NCBI RefSeq assembly: GCF_006715395.1 | Contig: NZ_VFNC01000001.1 | Coordinates: forward strand, 3,658,001 to 3,722,000 | DNA from: Streptomyces sp. SLBN-31 | GTDB taxonomy: Bacteria > Actinomycetota > Actinomycetes > Streptomycetales > Streptomycetaceae | DNA: 64,000 nt | Direction: 5' to 3' | Shown: piece after piece, positions 44,960 through 53,515 of the stretch | Numbering within the stretch: the stretch's first letter is position 1 | Layout of the letters: every line of letters begins with the position of its first letter | The notes under the pieces: model-generated | Told to the model about the DNA's origin: nothing | Seen by the model: only the letters and a program-made list of their open reading frames with translations | The model's database searches: none | Program-made: the position numbers and the translations under genes

Positions 44960-45757
44960 ATGCGGCATGGGCGCCCAACTATGGAAGACAACACCTACCG
45001 TCAGAAACTTCTCGCCGAGATGCTGGGCACCGCCGTGCTGGTGTTCATCGGCGTCGGATCGGTCCCCGCAACGCTCATCGTCGGCGGCGACGCCCCGTTC
45101 ACCATGGCGCAGCTGGGAATGATCTCGCTCGCGTTCGCCACCGCAGTCATCGCGATGGTCTACTCGATCGGCCATATCTCCGGCTGCCAGATCAACCCGG
45201 CCATCACGCTGGCCCTCGCCGCCACGAAGAAGATGCCTTGGCGGGACGTCCCCGGCTACATCGCGGCCCAGGTGGCCGGAGCGGTGCTGGGCGCGCTCGC
45301 CATCGTCGGGGTGCTGGGGAAGAAGGCGGTCGACGTCGGCCTCGGTATCGCCGCCTACGGCACCGGTGTCGGCGCCGGGCAGGCCTTCTTCGCCGAAGCG
45401 ATCGGCACGTTCCTCCTCGCGTTCATCGTGTTCGGCGCGATCGACCGGCGCGCCCCCGGCGGTTTCGCGGGCCTTGCCATCGGCCTCGGCGTCTTCGCGA
45501 TCATCATCCCGGTGGCGCCGGCCACCGCGGCGTCCATCAACCCCGCCAGGACACTCGGCCCCATGACCACGGGAGAGCTGTTCGGAGGCACAGTCCACTG
45601 GGGCCAGCTGCCGGTCTACCTGGCCGCCGAGGTCATCGGCGCCCTCGCTGCCGGCTTCCTCTACGTCACCCTCAACACCAGCCGCAAGGCAGTCGCCGCT
45701 ACCCCCGCCGAGGTCCCGGTGGCCCAGCCCGCCACGGCCGAAGGAGCCCTGTCATGA
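44960..45757 (+). CDS. glycerol/dihydroxyacetone facilitator, aquaporin family
   Basis: 265 residues (MRHGRPTMEDNTYRQKLLAE), six helices, with the two pore NPA motifs CQINPAITLALA and ASINPARTLGP. An alternative ATG at 44981 shortens the tail only. GGAGGAGGTGAG lies upstream. The HISGCQINPA and INPARTLGP context is nearer the GlpF/glycerol-conducting class by location next to dhaK, though the NPAR filter residues also occur in water channels. It imports glycerol or dihydroxyacetone for the kinase encoded next; the stop overlaps the dhaK ATG by 4 bases. Confidence 0.9.
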   Translation: MRHGRPTMEDNTYRQKLLAEMLGTAVLVFIGVGSVPATLIVGGDAPFTMAQLGMISLAFATAVIAMVYSIGHISGCQINPAITLALAATKKMPWRDVPGYIAAQVAGAVLGALAIVGVLGKKAVDVGLGIAAYGTGVGAGQAFFAEAIGTFLLAFIVFGAIDRRAPGGFAGLAIGLGVFAIIIPVAPATAASINPARTLGPMTTGELFGGTVHWGQLPVYLAAEVIGALAAGFLYVTLNTSRKAVAATPAEVPVAQPATAEGALS

Positions 45758-46752
45758 AGAAGCTCATCAACGCTCCCGAAGCAGTCCTCGCCGACACTCT
45801 GTCCGGTATCGCCGCCGCCCACCCGGCACTGAACGTCGACACGGACAACAAGGTGATCACCCGCGCGGGCGGCACCCGGACGGGCAAGGTGGCCCTGCTG
45901 TCAGGAGGTGGTTCCGGGCACGAACCCCTGCACGGCGGCTTCGTGGGAACGGGCATGCTGGACGCGGCCTGCCCCGGCGAGGTGTTCACCTCGCCCGTCC
46001 CCGGCCAGATGCTCACCGCAGCCCAGGCCGTCGACGGCGGCGCGGGCGTGGTGTTCATCGTGAAGAACTACACCGGTGACGTCCTCAACTTCCAGATGGC
46101 CGCCGAACTCGCCGCCGAGGAAGGCCTCAGCGTGGAGACCGTCCTGGTCGACGACGACGTCGCCGTCCAGGACTCCACCTACACCGCCGGCCGCCGCGGC
46201 ACCGGAGCCACCGTCTTCGTCGAGAAGATCGCCGGGGCCCTCGCCGAGCAGGGCGCCGACCTCGCCGCCGTAGCCGAGATGGGCAAGCGGGTCAACGCCT
46301 CCTCCCGATCCTTCGCCGTGGCGCTGACCGCATGTACCACGCCCGCCTCCGGCAAGCCCGGCTTCGACCTGCCCGAGGACGAGATGGAGGTTGGCGTCGG
46401 CATCCACGGCGAGCCCGGCCGCCGTCGGGAGAAGCTGCGACCCGCCAAGGAGATCGTGGCCACGGCCCTGGACGCGATCCTCGACGACCAGCCGCTGGCC
46501 GCCGGCGACGACACCATCGTCATGGTCAACGGCCTGGGCGGCACCCCGCTCATCGAGCTGTATGTGGTGTTCAACGAGGTGGCACAGGTGCTCGCCGCGA
46601 AGAACGTCACCATCGCCCGCAGCCTGGTCGGCAACTACGTCACCAGCCTGGACATGGCGGGCGTCTCCATCACGGTGTGCAAGGCCGATGCCGAGATGCT
46701 GACCCTGTGGGACGCACCCGTGAACACCCCCGCCCTGCGCTGGGGCGCCTGA
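45754..46752 (+). CDS. dhaK: dihydroxyacetone kinase, DhaK substrate-binding subunit
   Basis: 332 residues. SGGGSGHEPLHGGFVGTGML is the DhaK signature at residues about 49-68, and His218 in VGVGIHGEPGR is the residue that binds dihydroxyacetone covalently in the E. coli enzyme (same numbering). ASSRSFAVALTACTTPASG lies between. It transfers phosphate from ADP-loaded DhaL to dihydroxyacetone. The frame is intact and coupled to glpF by the ATGA overlap. There is no fused C-terminal ATP domain, so it belongs to the PEP-dependent class. Confidence 0.96.
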   Translation: MKKLINAPEAVLADTLSGIAAAHPALNVDTDNKVITRAGGTRTGKVALLSGGGSGHEPLHGGFVGTGMLDAACPGEVFTSPVPGQMLTAAQAVDGGAGVVFIVKNYTGDVLNFQMAAELAAEEGLSVETVLVDDDVAVQDSTYTAGRRGTGATVFVEKIAGALAEQGADLAAVAEMGKRVNASSRSFAVALTACTTPASGKPGFDLPEDEMEVGVGIHGEPGRRREKLRPAKEIVATALDAILDDQPLAAGDDTIVMVNGLGGTPLIELYVVFNEVAQVLAAKNVTIARSLVGNYVTSLDMAGVSITVCKADAEMLTLWDAPVNTPALRWGA

Positions 46753-46914
46753 CCGAGCCGGGGGCGGGCCGCCCGATCCGCAAGGGCCCGGGTCAGAGCC
46801 TCCCCGCAGCCAGCTCTGACCGAACCGCACCCCTTGCCGCATCCAGCGGCCGGCCCCCGGCTCACCCCCTTGCACAAAAAATGCCGCTACGCACGCTTTG
46901 AACGGAGCATTTCC

Positions 46915-47541
46915 GTGGACATCGACCTCGCCCGCGCGTGGGTGCAGGCCATCGCCGCCGCCGTGGACCAGCACAAGGACCACCTCACCCAGCTCGACTC
47001 GGCCATCGGAGACGCCGACCACGGCGTCAACATGCACCGCGGCTTCTCCGCCGTTTCCACCGCCCTGGACGGTGTCGAGGCGGACACCGTCGGTGCCTTG
47101 CTGGTCAAGAGCGGCACCACCCTCATCTCCAGCGTCGGCGGCGCCTCCGGCCCGCTGTACGGGGGCGCCTTCCGCGCCATCGGCAAGACGCTGGATGCCC
47201 CCAAGGCCACATCCCAGGAGTTCGCCGCCGCACTCGCCGCAGGCCTGGACAGCATCCAGAAACTCGGCGCCGCCGCACCGGGCGACAAGACCATGATCGA
47301 CGCCTACGGGCCCGCGTTGGCCGCCTTCCAGCAGCAGGCCGACGCCGGAGCCGACCTCGCCGCGGCCGCGCTGGCCGCAGCCAACGCCGCCGAGGAGGGG
47401 ATGCGTGCCACCACCCCGCTGCAGGCCCGCAAGGGACGCGCCTCCTATCTCGGCGCCCGCAGCATCGGCCACCCGGACCCCGGTGCCGCCTCCACCGCCC
47501 TGATCTTCCGTGCCCTGGCCGAGACGGCGGTGGCCCGATGA
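46915..47541 (+). CDS. dhaL: dihydroxyacetone kinase, DhaL nucleotide-binding subunit
   Basis: 208 residues from GTG at 46915 (VDIDLARAWVQAIAAAVDQH) with CGGAGC upstream. The Mg-ADP-binding aspartates are Asp28, Asp33 and Asp35 in QLDSAIGDADHGVN; SGTTLISSVGGASGPLYGG and PLQARKGRASYLGARSIGH complete the pocket. It holds ADP that is phosphorylated by DhaM. A 162-bp gap separates it from dhaK. The next gene overlaps by 4 bases. It is about 80% similar by eye to the second dhaL at 49511. Confidence 0.95.
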   Translation: MDIDLARAWVQAIAAAVDQHKDHLTQLDSAIGDADHGVNMHRGFSAVSTALDGVEADTVGALLVKSGTTLISSVGGASGPLYGGAFRAIGKTLDAPKATSQEFAAALAAGLDSIQKLGAAAPGDKTMIDAYGPALAAFQQQADAGADLAAAALAAANAAEEGMRATTPLQARKGRASYLGARSIGHPDPGAASTALIFRALAETAVAR

Positions 47542-49226
47542 CCGACCGCCTCACCTACGAAGGGCACACCGCCGCCGCCGGCACCGCGCTGGGCTTGTTG
47601 CGCCGCACCGACCGCCCCGCCACCCGCAGTTCGCTGCCCCAGCGCACCCAGGGTGACGGCGCGCAGCAGATCACCGACGCGTTCGACACCGTTGCCGCCC
47701 GGCTGCTCGAACTGTCCGCCTCGCTGCGCGAACAGGGCAAGGACGAACAGGCCGACATCATGGAGGTCAACGGCTACATCGCGCAGGATGCGGACCTGCG
47801 CAACCAGGCCGTCGAACGAGCAGGCGAAGGCCGGCCGGTGGCCGTCGCCGTGCGGCAGGCCATCGACGCCTACGCCTCAGTCATCGCCGCCCTGGACGAC
47901 CCGACCCTCGCCGACCGCGCGGCCGACGTACGCCAGGTCGGCCGCCGCGTCCTGGCCCACCTGCACGGCGAGAGCGGCCCCGCACCCGACCAGCCCCTGA
48001 TCCTGGTGGCCCACGAGATCGGCGCCGCGGACCTGCTGGAACCGGGCCAGACCGTGACCGGTGCCATCTCAGTCACCGGCGGCCCGAACTCCCACGCTGC
48101 GATCGTCGCCCGCTCCCAGGGCATCCCTCTGCTGCTCGGCGTCGACCCGCAACTGCTGCGGCTGCCCGACGGGCAGGAAGTCCTCCTCGACACCGAACGC
48201 GCCAGCGCCGTCGTCCATCCCGGCAACGACGAACGCGCCACCGCTCTGCAGACCATCGACGCGGCCCGGATCCGCAGGCAGGCGCTCGCACAAGAGCGCC
48301 ACCTGCCGGCCCGGACCCTGGACGAGCACGACATCGTTCTGCGGGCCAACGTGGCCACGCAGGCCGAGGCCCGGACCGTCCTGACCGCGGGCGCCGACGG
48401 GGTCGGGCTGCTGCGCACCGAGCTGCCCTTCCTCAACCATGCCGCCTGGCCCACCCGCAACCAGCACGCGGCCGCCCTCGTCCCGGTGCTGCGTGCCCTC
48501 GCCGGGCAGACCGTCACCGCCCGGACCCTCGACTTCGCCGATGACAAGCTCCCGCCGTTCCTCGCCATGGGTCTTGATGGCGAGCGGCTCGGCCGCGGCC
48601 TGCCTCTGATGCTCGCCCAACCGGACGCCTTCGCCGACCAGTTCCGCAGTCTGCTCAACGCCGGAGCCGACACTGACCTGCGCATCATGATCCCTATGGT
48701 CGCGAGCGTCGATGAACTGCGCGCCTGCCGAGCCCTTCTCGATTCTGCGGCCACCGAACTCGGCGTCAGCGCACCCCCGCTGGGCATCATGGTCGAGCTG
48801 CCCGAAGCCGTCGCCGCAGCTGATGAACTTGCCCGCGAGGCGGCCTTCTTCTCGATCGGCAGCAACGACCTCACCAGTCAGATCCTGGGAATCGACCGCC
48901 GCGACCCCACCGCCACCCCGGCGATGGCCGCGCACCCGGCCGTCCTGAAGGCAATCGACCAGGTCGTCACCGCCGCACACCGCCACGGCCGTCAGGTCTC
49001 CGTCTGCGGCGACGCCGCCGCCCACCCCCTCGTCACCCCTCTGCTCATCGGCCTCGGCGTCGACGTCCTCTCCGCAGCCCCCTCCGCGCTCGACGAAGTC
49101 CGCGCCCGCATCCGCCGCCTGCGCTCCGACACCTGCTCCTCGCTGGCCGCCAGCGCCCTTACCCGGGACAGTCCCGAAGAGGTCTGGCAGCTCGCGCGGC
49201 AAGCATGCATGCCGTCGCTGCCGTGA
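47538..49226 (+). CDS. PTS enzyme I-like PEP phosphotransferase dedicated to DHA kinase
   Basis: 562 residues, slightly shorter than general PTS EI (about 575). The N-terminal HPr-binding helical region is about 20-145, and the phospho-histidine is His186 in VTGGPNSHAAIVARSQGIPL (Thr of the usual GGxTSHA replaced by Asn). The PEP barrel follows: GADGVGLLRTELPFL, ARTLDFADDKLPPFLAMGLD, FFSIGSNDLTSQILGIDRRD and VSVCGDAAAHP with the catalytic Cys. ATG overlaps the dhaL stop (ATGA). It charges the HPr-like protein encoded at 43726. Confidence 0.93.
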   Translation: MTDRLTYEGHTAAAGTALGLLRRTDRPATRSSLPQRTQGDGAQQITDAFDTVAARLLELSASLREQGKDEQADIMEVNGYIAQDADLRNQAVERAGEGRPVAVAVRQAIDAYASVIAALDDPTLADRAADVRQVGRRVLAHLHGESGPAPDQPLILVAHEIGAADLLEPGQTVTGAISVTGGPNSHAAIVARSQGIPLLLGVDPQLLRLPDGQEVLLDTERASAVVHPGNDERATALQTIDAARIRRQALAQERHLPARTLDEHDIVLRANVATQAEARTVLTAGADGVGLLRTELPFLNHAAWPTRNQHAAALVPVLRALAGQTVTARTLDFADDKLPPFLAMGLDGERLGRGLPLMLAQPDAFADQFRSLLNAGADTDLRIMIPMVASVDELRACRALLDSAATELGVSAPPLGIMVELPEAVAAADELAREAAFFSIGSNDLTSQILGIDRRDPTATPAMAAHPAVLKAIDQVVTAAHRHGRQVSVCGDAAAHPLVTPLLIGLGVDVLSAAPSALDEVRARIRRLRSDTCSSLAASALTRDSPEEVWQLARQACMPSLP

Positions 49227-49510
49227 CGCCTGCCGCCTGCGCCGGCCCGGAGCTCCGCCCCGGCGCAGGCCGCCGTGCGCGCCGCAGGCCCGGACAGCCA
49301 GTCGGGGCCCCGTTGTCCCCACGCGCGGTGTTTCCAGTCGGCGGCGAAGGTGTAGCCCCACTTGCTGCCGTCACGATCTCCGTGACGTGGGGACGGCCCT
49401 GAAGCCACTGGGCGAGATGGGAGACAGTGGGCCGCAGCCCGCGAGCAGAGCGGGTCATCCCGGGCCGGCGCCGCGAGCCGGTTGCTGCCTGGTGCGGGTG
49501 GAGCGGCCTG

Positions 49511-50137
49511 TCACGCACGGGCCGCTGTGTCGGCGAGGGCACGGAAGATCAGGGCCGTCGACGTGGCCCCCGGGTCCTGGTGGCCGACGCTGCGCGCCCC
49601 GAGGTAGGAGGCGCGGCCCTTGCGTGCCTGCAGGGGCGTGGTAGCGCGCATGCCCTCCTCGGCGGCGTCGGCGGCAGCCGCTGCCGCGGCGGCGAAGCCG
49701 GCCCCCTGACGGGCCTGCTCCTTGAAGGCGGCCACGGCGGGTGCATACGCGTCGATCATCGTCTTGTCGCCGGGAACGGCCGTGCCCAGCTTCTGGATGC
49801 TGTCCAGACCGGCGGCGAGTGCCTCGGCGAACGCCAGCGGTTCGGCGGCAGGAAAGTCCAGGGCTTTGCCCAGTGCGCGGAACGCGCCCCCGTACAGCGG
49901 CCCCGAGGCACCTCCGATGGTGGAGATGAGGGTGGTGCCGGTATTGGTGAAGACGGCTCCGACCGTCTCGGGGCTCAGGTCCGAAACGGCAGCGGCAGCA
50001 GCGGTGAATCCGCGGTCCAGGTTGGTCCCGTGGTCCGCGTCACCGATCGCCGAGTCCAGTTGGGTGAGGTAGTCCTTGTGCTGGCCCACGGCGACGGTGA
50101 TGGCCTGCACCCAGGCACGGGCGAGGTCGATGTCCAT
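49511..50137 (-). CDS. second DhaL subunit
   Basis: 208 residues from MDIDLARAWVQAITVAVGQH, the same length as the first DhaL with the same metal-binding QLDSAIGDADHGTN and ARKGRASYLGARSVGHQDPG motifs. The reading frame is intact. It is the only intact kinase subunit left in this second copy because the dhaK gene before it is reduced to a stub. It could still work with DhaK from the first locus or be a decaying duplicate. It is transcribed from the promoter at 50745-50773. Confidence 0.9.
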   Translation of the reverse strand: MDIDLARAWVQAITVAVGQHKDYLTQLDSAIGDADHGTNLDRGFTAAAAAVSDLSPETVGAVFTNTGTTLISTIGGASGPLYGGAFRALGKALDFPAAEPLAFAEALAAGLDSIQKLGTAVPGDKTMIDAYAPAVAAFKEQARQGAGFAAAAAAAADAAEEGMRATTPLQARKGRASYLGARSVGHQDPGATSTALIFRALADTAARA

Positions 50138-50276
50138 GGGGTCTCCGTTCGATGATCGGTGCAACGGGGTCGGTGGTTGGTAGAGCTGGGGGCAGGGTGC
50201 AGTTCACACGGCCTCCTGCGGCGGCCGCGCCTCCTGCACGGCCCCGCCTCCTGCACGGCCCCGCCCCCGGCCCGGT

Positions 50277-50372
50277 TCAGGCGTCCCGTCGCAGGGCGGG
50301 GCTGTTCATCACGGGCACGTTCCACAGGGACAGCATGTCGGCATCCGCCCTGCACACCGTGGTGAAGGCACC
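50277..50372 (-). pseudogene. 3' stub of a second dhaK
   Basis: The last 31 codons read GAFTTVCRADADMLSLWNVP and then VMNSPALRRDA, matching the end of DhaK (SITVCKADAEMLTLWDAPVN). The preceding 340 bases up to the promoter are open in frame but unrelated to DhaK, so about 300 codons have been deleted between promoter and stub. Confidence 0.75.
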
Positions 50373-50717
50373 CGCCGTGCTCGGACGGAGCACGGAAGCG
50401 CCCACCCGCCTGCGGGCGGGGGGCCTCTCTCTCAGCGTTCCCGATTGCGCCAGGGCGAGCGGAGCGCCGGCGAAGGTGGTCACCGCCGCGGGGACGGACG
50501 CGACGACGAGCGCCTGCACGGCCATCCCCAACACCCTCGGCGTGGAGCCCTGGTGGGCGGGAGTTCTCTTCCCCATGACGGCGTCCGGTACGGGCTGGCA
50601 CAGACGCTTCACCTCCGCAGGATGCGGGTTGTGCACGGGAGAGGAGCCGCCGGGTCCTGCTGTTCGGGCAGAATCCGGCCGCCTTGTGGAAACCGGACGG
50701 TCCACTTTCTCGGCATG

Positions 50718-50773
50718 GTTCATCATTGATGAACATCGTTCCGGAAGCTAGGCCCACGTCTCCCGCCTGTCAA
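50718..50773 (-). promoter_or_regulatory. promoter and operator of the second dha operon
   Basis: Read on the minus strand: TTGACA (50773-50768), 17 bp, TAGCTT (50750-50745), then GGAAC and the operator GTTCAT-CAATG-ATGAAC (50734-50718). Sequence and spacing repeat those before glpF at 44777-44834. Confidence 0.7.
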
Positions 50774-50806
50774 GAGAGTCAGCAGCCGCGGTGCGGGGCT
50801 GTGCGT

Positions 50807-51583
50807 CTAGGTACCCGAGGCGTAGGCGGCCCGGCGCGGAGCTCCGAGGTCGCGGGAGAGATTGCGGGCGGTTTCCCGGACGGCCACGGCGAGTTCCTCG
50901 CGCGTCGATTCGCCCAGCATGCGCTCCACCGGTCCGACGATGCCGATGGCGCCCGCCACCTCGCCGGAGCGGTCGAAGACGGGCGAGGCGATGCCCGCGT
51001 CCCCGATGGCCGCCTCCTGGTCCTCGAGCGCATAGCCGGCCTTCAGGACCTCTCCTAGATGGCCTGCCAGCGCGTTCCGGTCGGTCATGCTGGCGCTGGT
51101 GAGGACTGCCAGCTCCCCGTCGAGCAGGCGTTCGCGCGCATCGGCCGACGATGAGGCCACGATGGCCTTACCCAGCGCGCATGTGTTCCACGGGATGCTC
51201 GCGCCCACCTCGAGAATCTGCACCGCGCCCTCGGGGCGAAAAGCATGGTGGACGATCAGTACGTGGTCGCCCGTGAGGACGCCCACCCACACGGCTTCCT
51301 TGGTGCGGTTGGCCAGAGCGTCCGCCCAGGTCAACGACCGCGTCCGCAGCTCGTGTGTGTCCAGATAGGCGTTGCCCAGCTGTACGAGGTTCGGCCCCAA
51401 CTGGTACTTCGAGCTGTCCCTGTCCTGTCCGACCAGGCCCTCGATCTCCAGCGTGCGCAGCAGCGCGTGCACGGTGGGCTTCGCAACGCCCAGTCGGTCG
51501 GCCAGCTCGGTGACACCCAGCCGGGGACCGCCGGAAGCGAGTTCCCGCAAGATCTGCACTGCTCGATGCACAGACTGGACCAT
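50807..51583 (-). CDS. IclR-family (GylR-like) regulator of the dha loci
   Basis: 258 residues. The winged helix-turn-helix is at about 5-65 (LGVTELADRLGVAKPTVHAL) and the IclR effector domain at about 80-250 (SIPWNTCALGKAIVASSSAD, AGYALEDQEAAIGDAGIASP, RSGEVAGAIGIVGP). The group includes the Streptomyces glycerol regulator GylR. It is divergent from the second dhaM with a 56-bp shared region and next to the dhaK stub. Matching operators at both dha loci suggest it represses both in the absence of glycerol-derived inducer. Confidence 0.93.
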   Translation of the reverse strand: MVQSVHRAVQILRELASGGPRLGVTELADRLGVAKPTVHALLRTLEIEGLVGQDRDSSKYQLGPNLVQLGNAYLDTHELRTRSLTWADALANRTKEAVWVGVLTGDHVLIVHHAFRPEGAVQILEVGASIPWNTCALGKAIVASSSADARERLLDGELAVLTSASMTDRNALAGHLGEVLKAGYALEDQEAAIGDAGIASPVFDRSGEVAGAIGIVGPVERMLGESTREELAVAVRETARNLSRDLGAPRRAAYASGT

Positions 51584-51595
51584 TGAGATCTCCGA

Positions 51596-51649
51596 TTCAG
51601 TATTGCTGAACAGTGTTCTGAGATTTAATGTGACTGTTCATGAGCACAC
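51596..51649. promoter_or_regulatory. IclR-type operators in iclR-dhaM intergenic region
   Basis: TATTGCTGAACAGTGTTCTG followed by AGATTTAATGTG and GTTCATGA at the dhaM start. GAACA-G-TGTTC is a perfect small palindrome. The stretch matches the leader of the first dhaM nearly base for base. Confidence 0.65.
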
Positions 51650-52031
51650 CCGTCGGCATCGTACTCGTGTCGCACAGCGCCGAGCTTGCTGCAGGTCTGC
51701 GTCTGCTGGTGGGGCAGATCGGTTCCGACGCCGTTCCCCTCGTCACCGCGGCCGGAACGGACGACGGCCGGATCGGCACCAGCTACGACCGCATGCTCAA
51801 CGCGCTCAATGACGCTGACCGGGGGAGCCGGCGTTGTGAATCTTCTCGACCTCGGCAGTTCCGTTCTGACCATCCGCACCGTTCTGGACGCGATCACCCC
51901 TCCTGGACGCCGTCATCGTCGACGCTTCCTCCATCGAGGGCGCAGTCGCCGCGGTGGTCGTCGTGTCCGCTGCCGACCTGCACACCGTCGTCAACTCCGT
52001 TGAAGAGGCCCGCCATGTCCGCAAGCTCTGA
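51640..52031 (+). pseudogene. second dhaM, two frameshifts
   Basis: Begins MSTPVGIVLVSHSAELAAGL with the phospho-acceptor His12 and keeps frame to NALNDADRG. It then shifts (VVNLLDLGSSVLTIRTVLD in a second frame) and shifts again (VIVDASSIEGAVAAVVVVSA, HTVVNSVEEARHVRKL in a third) to the stop at 52031. The breaks lie in a five-G run near 51825 and near 51900. The remaining sequence is close to DhaM of the first locus. Two independent shifts make real inactivation more likely here than in the other frameshifted genes. Confidence 0.8.
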
Positions 52032-52302
52032 CGCTTCCCCCGCCCCCGCCGGTCACGAAGCAGCCGTTGTCCTTTCCGCCGATCTCCACGCGCGCCACGC
52101 AGGCCGGCCCGCCCGCGCAGCGGGTCAGTTCTCCAGCACCATCGAGCTGGGCTCCAAGGGCAAGACGATCAATCCCGCCACAGTTCTCGGCGTCATGGGC
52201 CTGGGAGTCACGGCCGGAAGCACGGTGACCGTGCGGGCCACCGGTCCTGAGGCCCACGACGCGGTCGCCACGCTGACCGACGTCCTCGCCAACGTCGAAT
52301 AG
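52015..52302 (+). CDS. second HPr-like phosphocarrier
   Basis: 95 residues starting MSASSDASPAPAGHEAAVVL. The active site is DLHARHAGRPARAAGQFSS, with the phospho-His retained and the following Pro changed to His-Ala. NPATVLGVMGLGVTAGSTVT matches the first HPr. The ATG overlaps the dhaM remnant stop by 17 bases, the same overlap as in the first locus, confirming common origin. It may still exchange phosphate with the EI-like protein of the first locus. Confidence 0.85.
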   Translation: MSASSDASPAPAGHEAAVVLSADLHARHAGRPARAAGQFSSTIELGSKGKTINPATVLGVMGLGVTAGSTVTVRATGPEAHDAVATLTDVLANVE

Positions 52303-52313
52303 CCCTGACCGTC

Positions 52314-52802
52314 ATGACGTCGCAAATGACGAGCCGCGATCCGTGCCTACCTCCGGCCGGCGCCGCGCCTGCCGGTGAAGCCGAATACACCTGCCCGCTG
52401 CCGCATATCCCGGAGGCCGTGCGCACCATGCGCCATCGTGCGCGCGCCGTGCTTGGAAGCTGGGCCATACCGGCGACCACGACAGACGACACAATCCTGG
52501 TGATATCCGAGATGGTCACGAACGCCATCGCTCACGCCCTCCCCCCGGCCGTGCTGCGGCTGTCACTGCCGATCACCCGCAGGGGGCAGAAGGCCTTGCG
52601 TGTGGAGGTCACCGACGGCGGTCCCGCTATGACTGTCCGTTCACCTCTCGCCGATGCCCCGTCTGATCTGGGGGAGTGCGGCCGTGGAGGTGGCATCGTG
52701 GGGGCTCTTGCCCTTCAGCACGGCATCTTCTCCCGGGCCGCCCGTGTCACCCGGTGGGCCGACCTCCCCATCTCAGCCGGAGCAGGCCAGTGCGGTCGAT
52801 GA
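52314..52802 (+). CDS. HATPase_c_2 ATP-binding regulatory protein (RsbW/anti-sigma kinase-like)
   Basis: 162 residues with the GHKL motifs: N-box VISEMVTNAIAHALPP, G1 box EVTDGGPAMTV and G2-like CGRGGGIVGALAL. No sensor or kinase phospho-acceptor is present. In Streptomyces such stand-alone ATPase domains act as anti-sigma or serine-kinase switch proteins, paired with STAS proteins and PP2C phosphatases. It starts 11 bases after the HPr gene, but functional linkage to the DHA genes is doubtful. Confidence 0.85.
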   Translation: MTSQMTSRDPCLPPAGAAPAGEAEYTCPLPHIPEAVRTMRHRARAVLGSWAIPATTTDDTILVISEMVTNAIAHALPPAVLRLSLPITRRGQKALRVEVTDGGPAMTVRSPLADAPSDLGECGRGGGIVGALALQHGIFSRAARVTRWADLPISAGAGQCGR

Positions 52803-52839
52803 GCGGCAGACAACGCGTAGCGTCTCGCAGCTGGCATGC

Positions 52840-53084
52840 GACCACCGGGACAAGGACGCGGAGACCACCCTGTACGCCACCATTGACGATGCCGTCGACG
52901 CCCTGCGCCACCACTATGACACCGACGCCATCAACGCCGTCGTCATCTGACTGACGGCTGCGAGCAAACCCGCACCCCCGGACACGGCCTCGAACAACTC
53001 ACCCCACGTCTGACCGACCCCAGCCAGCCCCCCGTCCGCGTCTACACCATCGCCTACGGTCAAGACGCCTCCACTGCGTCCTGA
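52840..53084 (+). pseudogene. C-terminal stub of a VWA-domain protein, frameshifted
   Basis: In one frame: TLYATIDDAVDALRHHYDTD then AINAVVI and TGA at 52948. In the next frame the fold continues: LTDGCEQTRTPGHGLEQL and TDPSQPPVRVYTIAYGQDAS to 53084. The order VV(I/V)LTDG...RVYTIAYG is the second half of a von Willebrand factor A domain, as in actinobacterial substrate-binding/VWA proteins. The first part with the DxSxS metal motif is absent. Confidence 0.7.
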
Positions 53085-53515
53085 CCAACGTCATCTCTGA
53101 CTTCTGAGCCCTATGCGCTGCCCCCGTGTAGGTGCGGGAATCGGCAACATCGGCACGGGGGAAGATCGAGGCATGGCCAAACTGCCCATGCCGAAGGTCG
53201 ACCGGCTGCGGGACCGCGAGCGGCATCTGACACGTTGGTGGTCAGGATCACGGGCCCGCGATGACGCGAGTCGGTGCTTGAGCATGGTCCCGACGCGGCC
53301 CGGAGCCGTGCAGCTCAGGTCTGACGCGCGGTCTCGCGGTGCTTCCGGCTTCCAGCTTTCGTAGGGTGACAGAGCTCGTGGCTGTCGCGGAGGCCTTTCA
53401 TGCCCCGAACCATCTGCCAGGTGCGATCAGCTTCGGTCAGGTGACCTCTCTGAACTAGCGGACCTCGTTACGCCGTATATCCGAACGAGGGTGACCCCAG
53501 AAAGAGCCGGCGTGG
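53085..53515. other. 431-bp region without a supported gene
   Basis: A short frame from about 53174 (MAKLPMPKVDRLRDRERHL) has reasonable codon use for 25 residues and then turns random, so it may be another stub. Nothing else is recognisable. Confidence 0.35.

Noticed and set aside
50373..50717. Continuous open frame between the second dha promoter and the dhaK stub (MGKRTPAHQGSTPRVLGMAV...)
   Set aside because: It has a hydrophobic stretch resembling a signal peptide, but no match to DhaK or another family; probably deleted and scrambled DNA.
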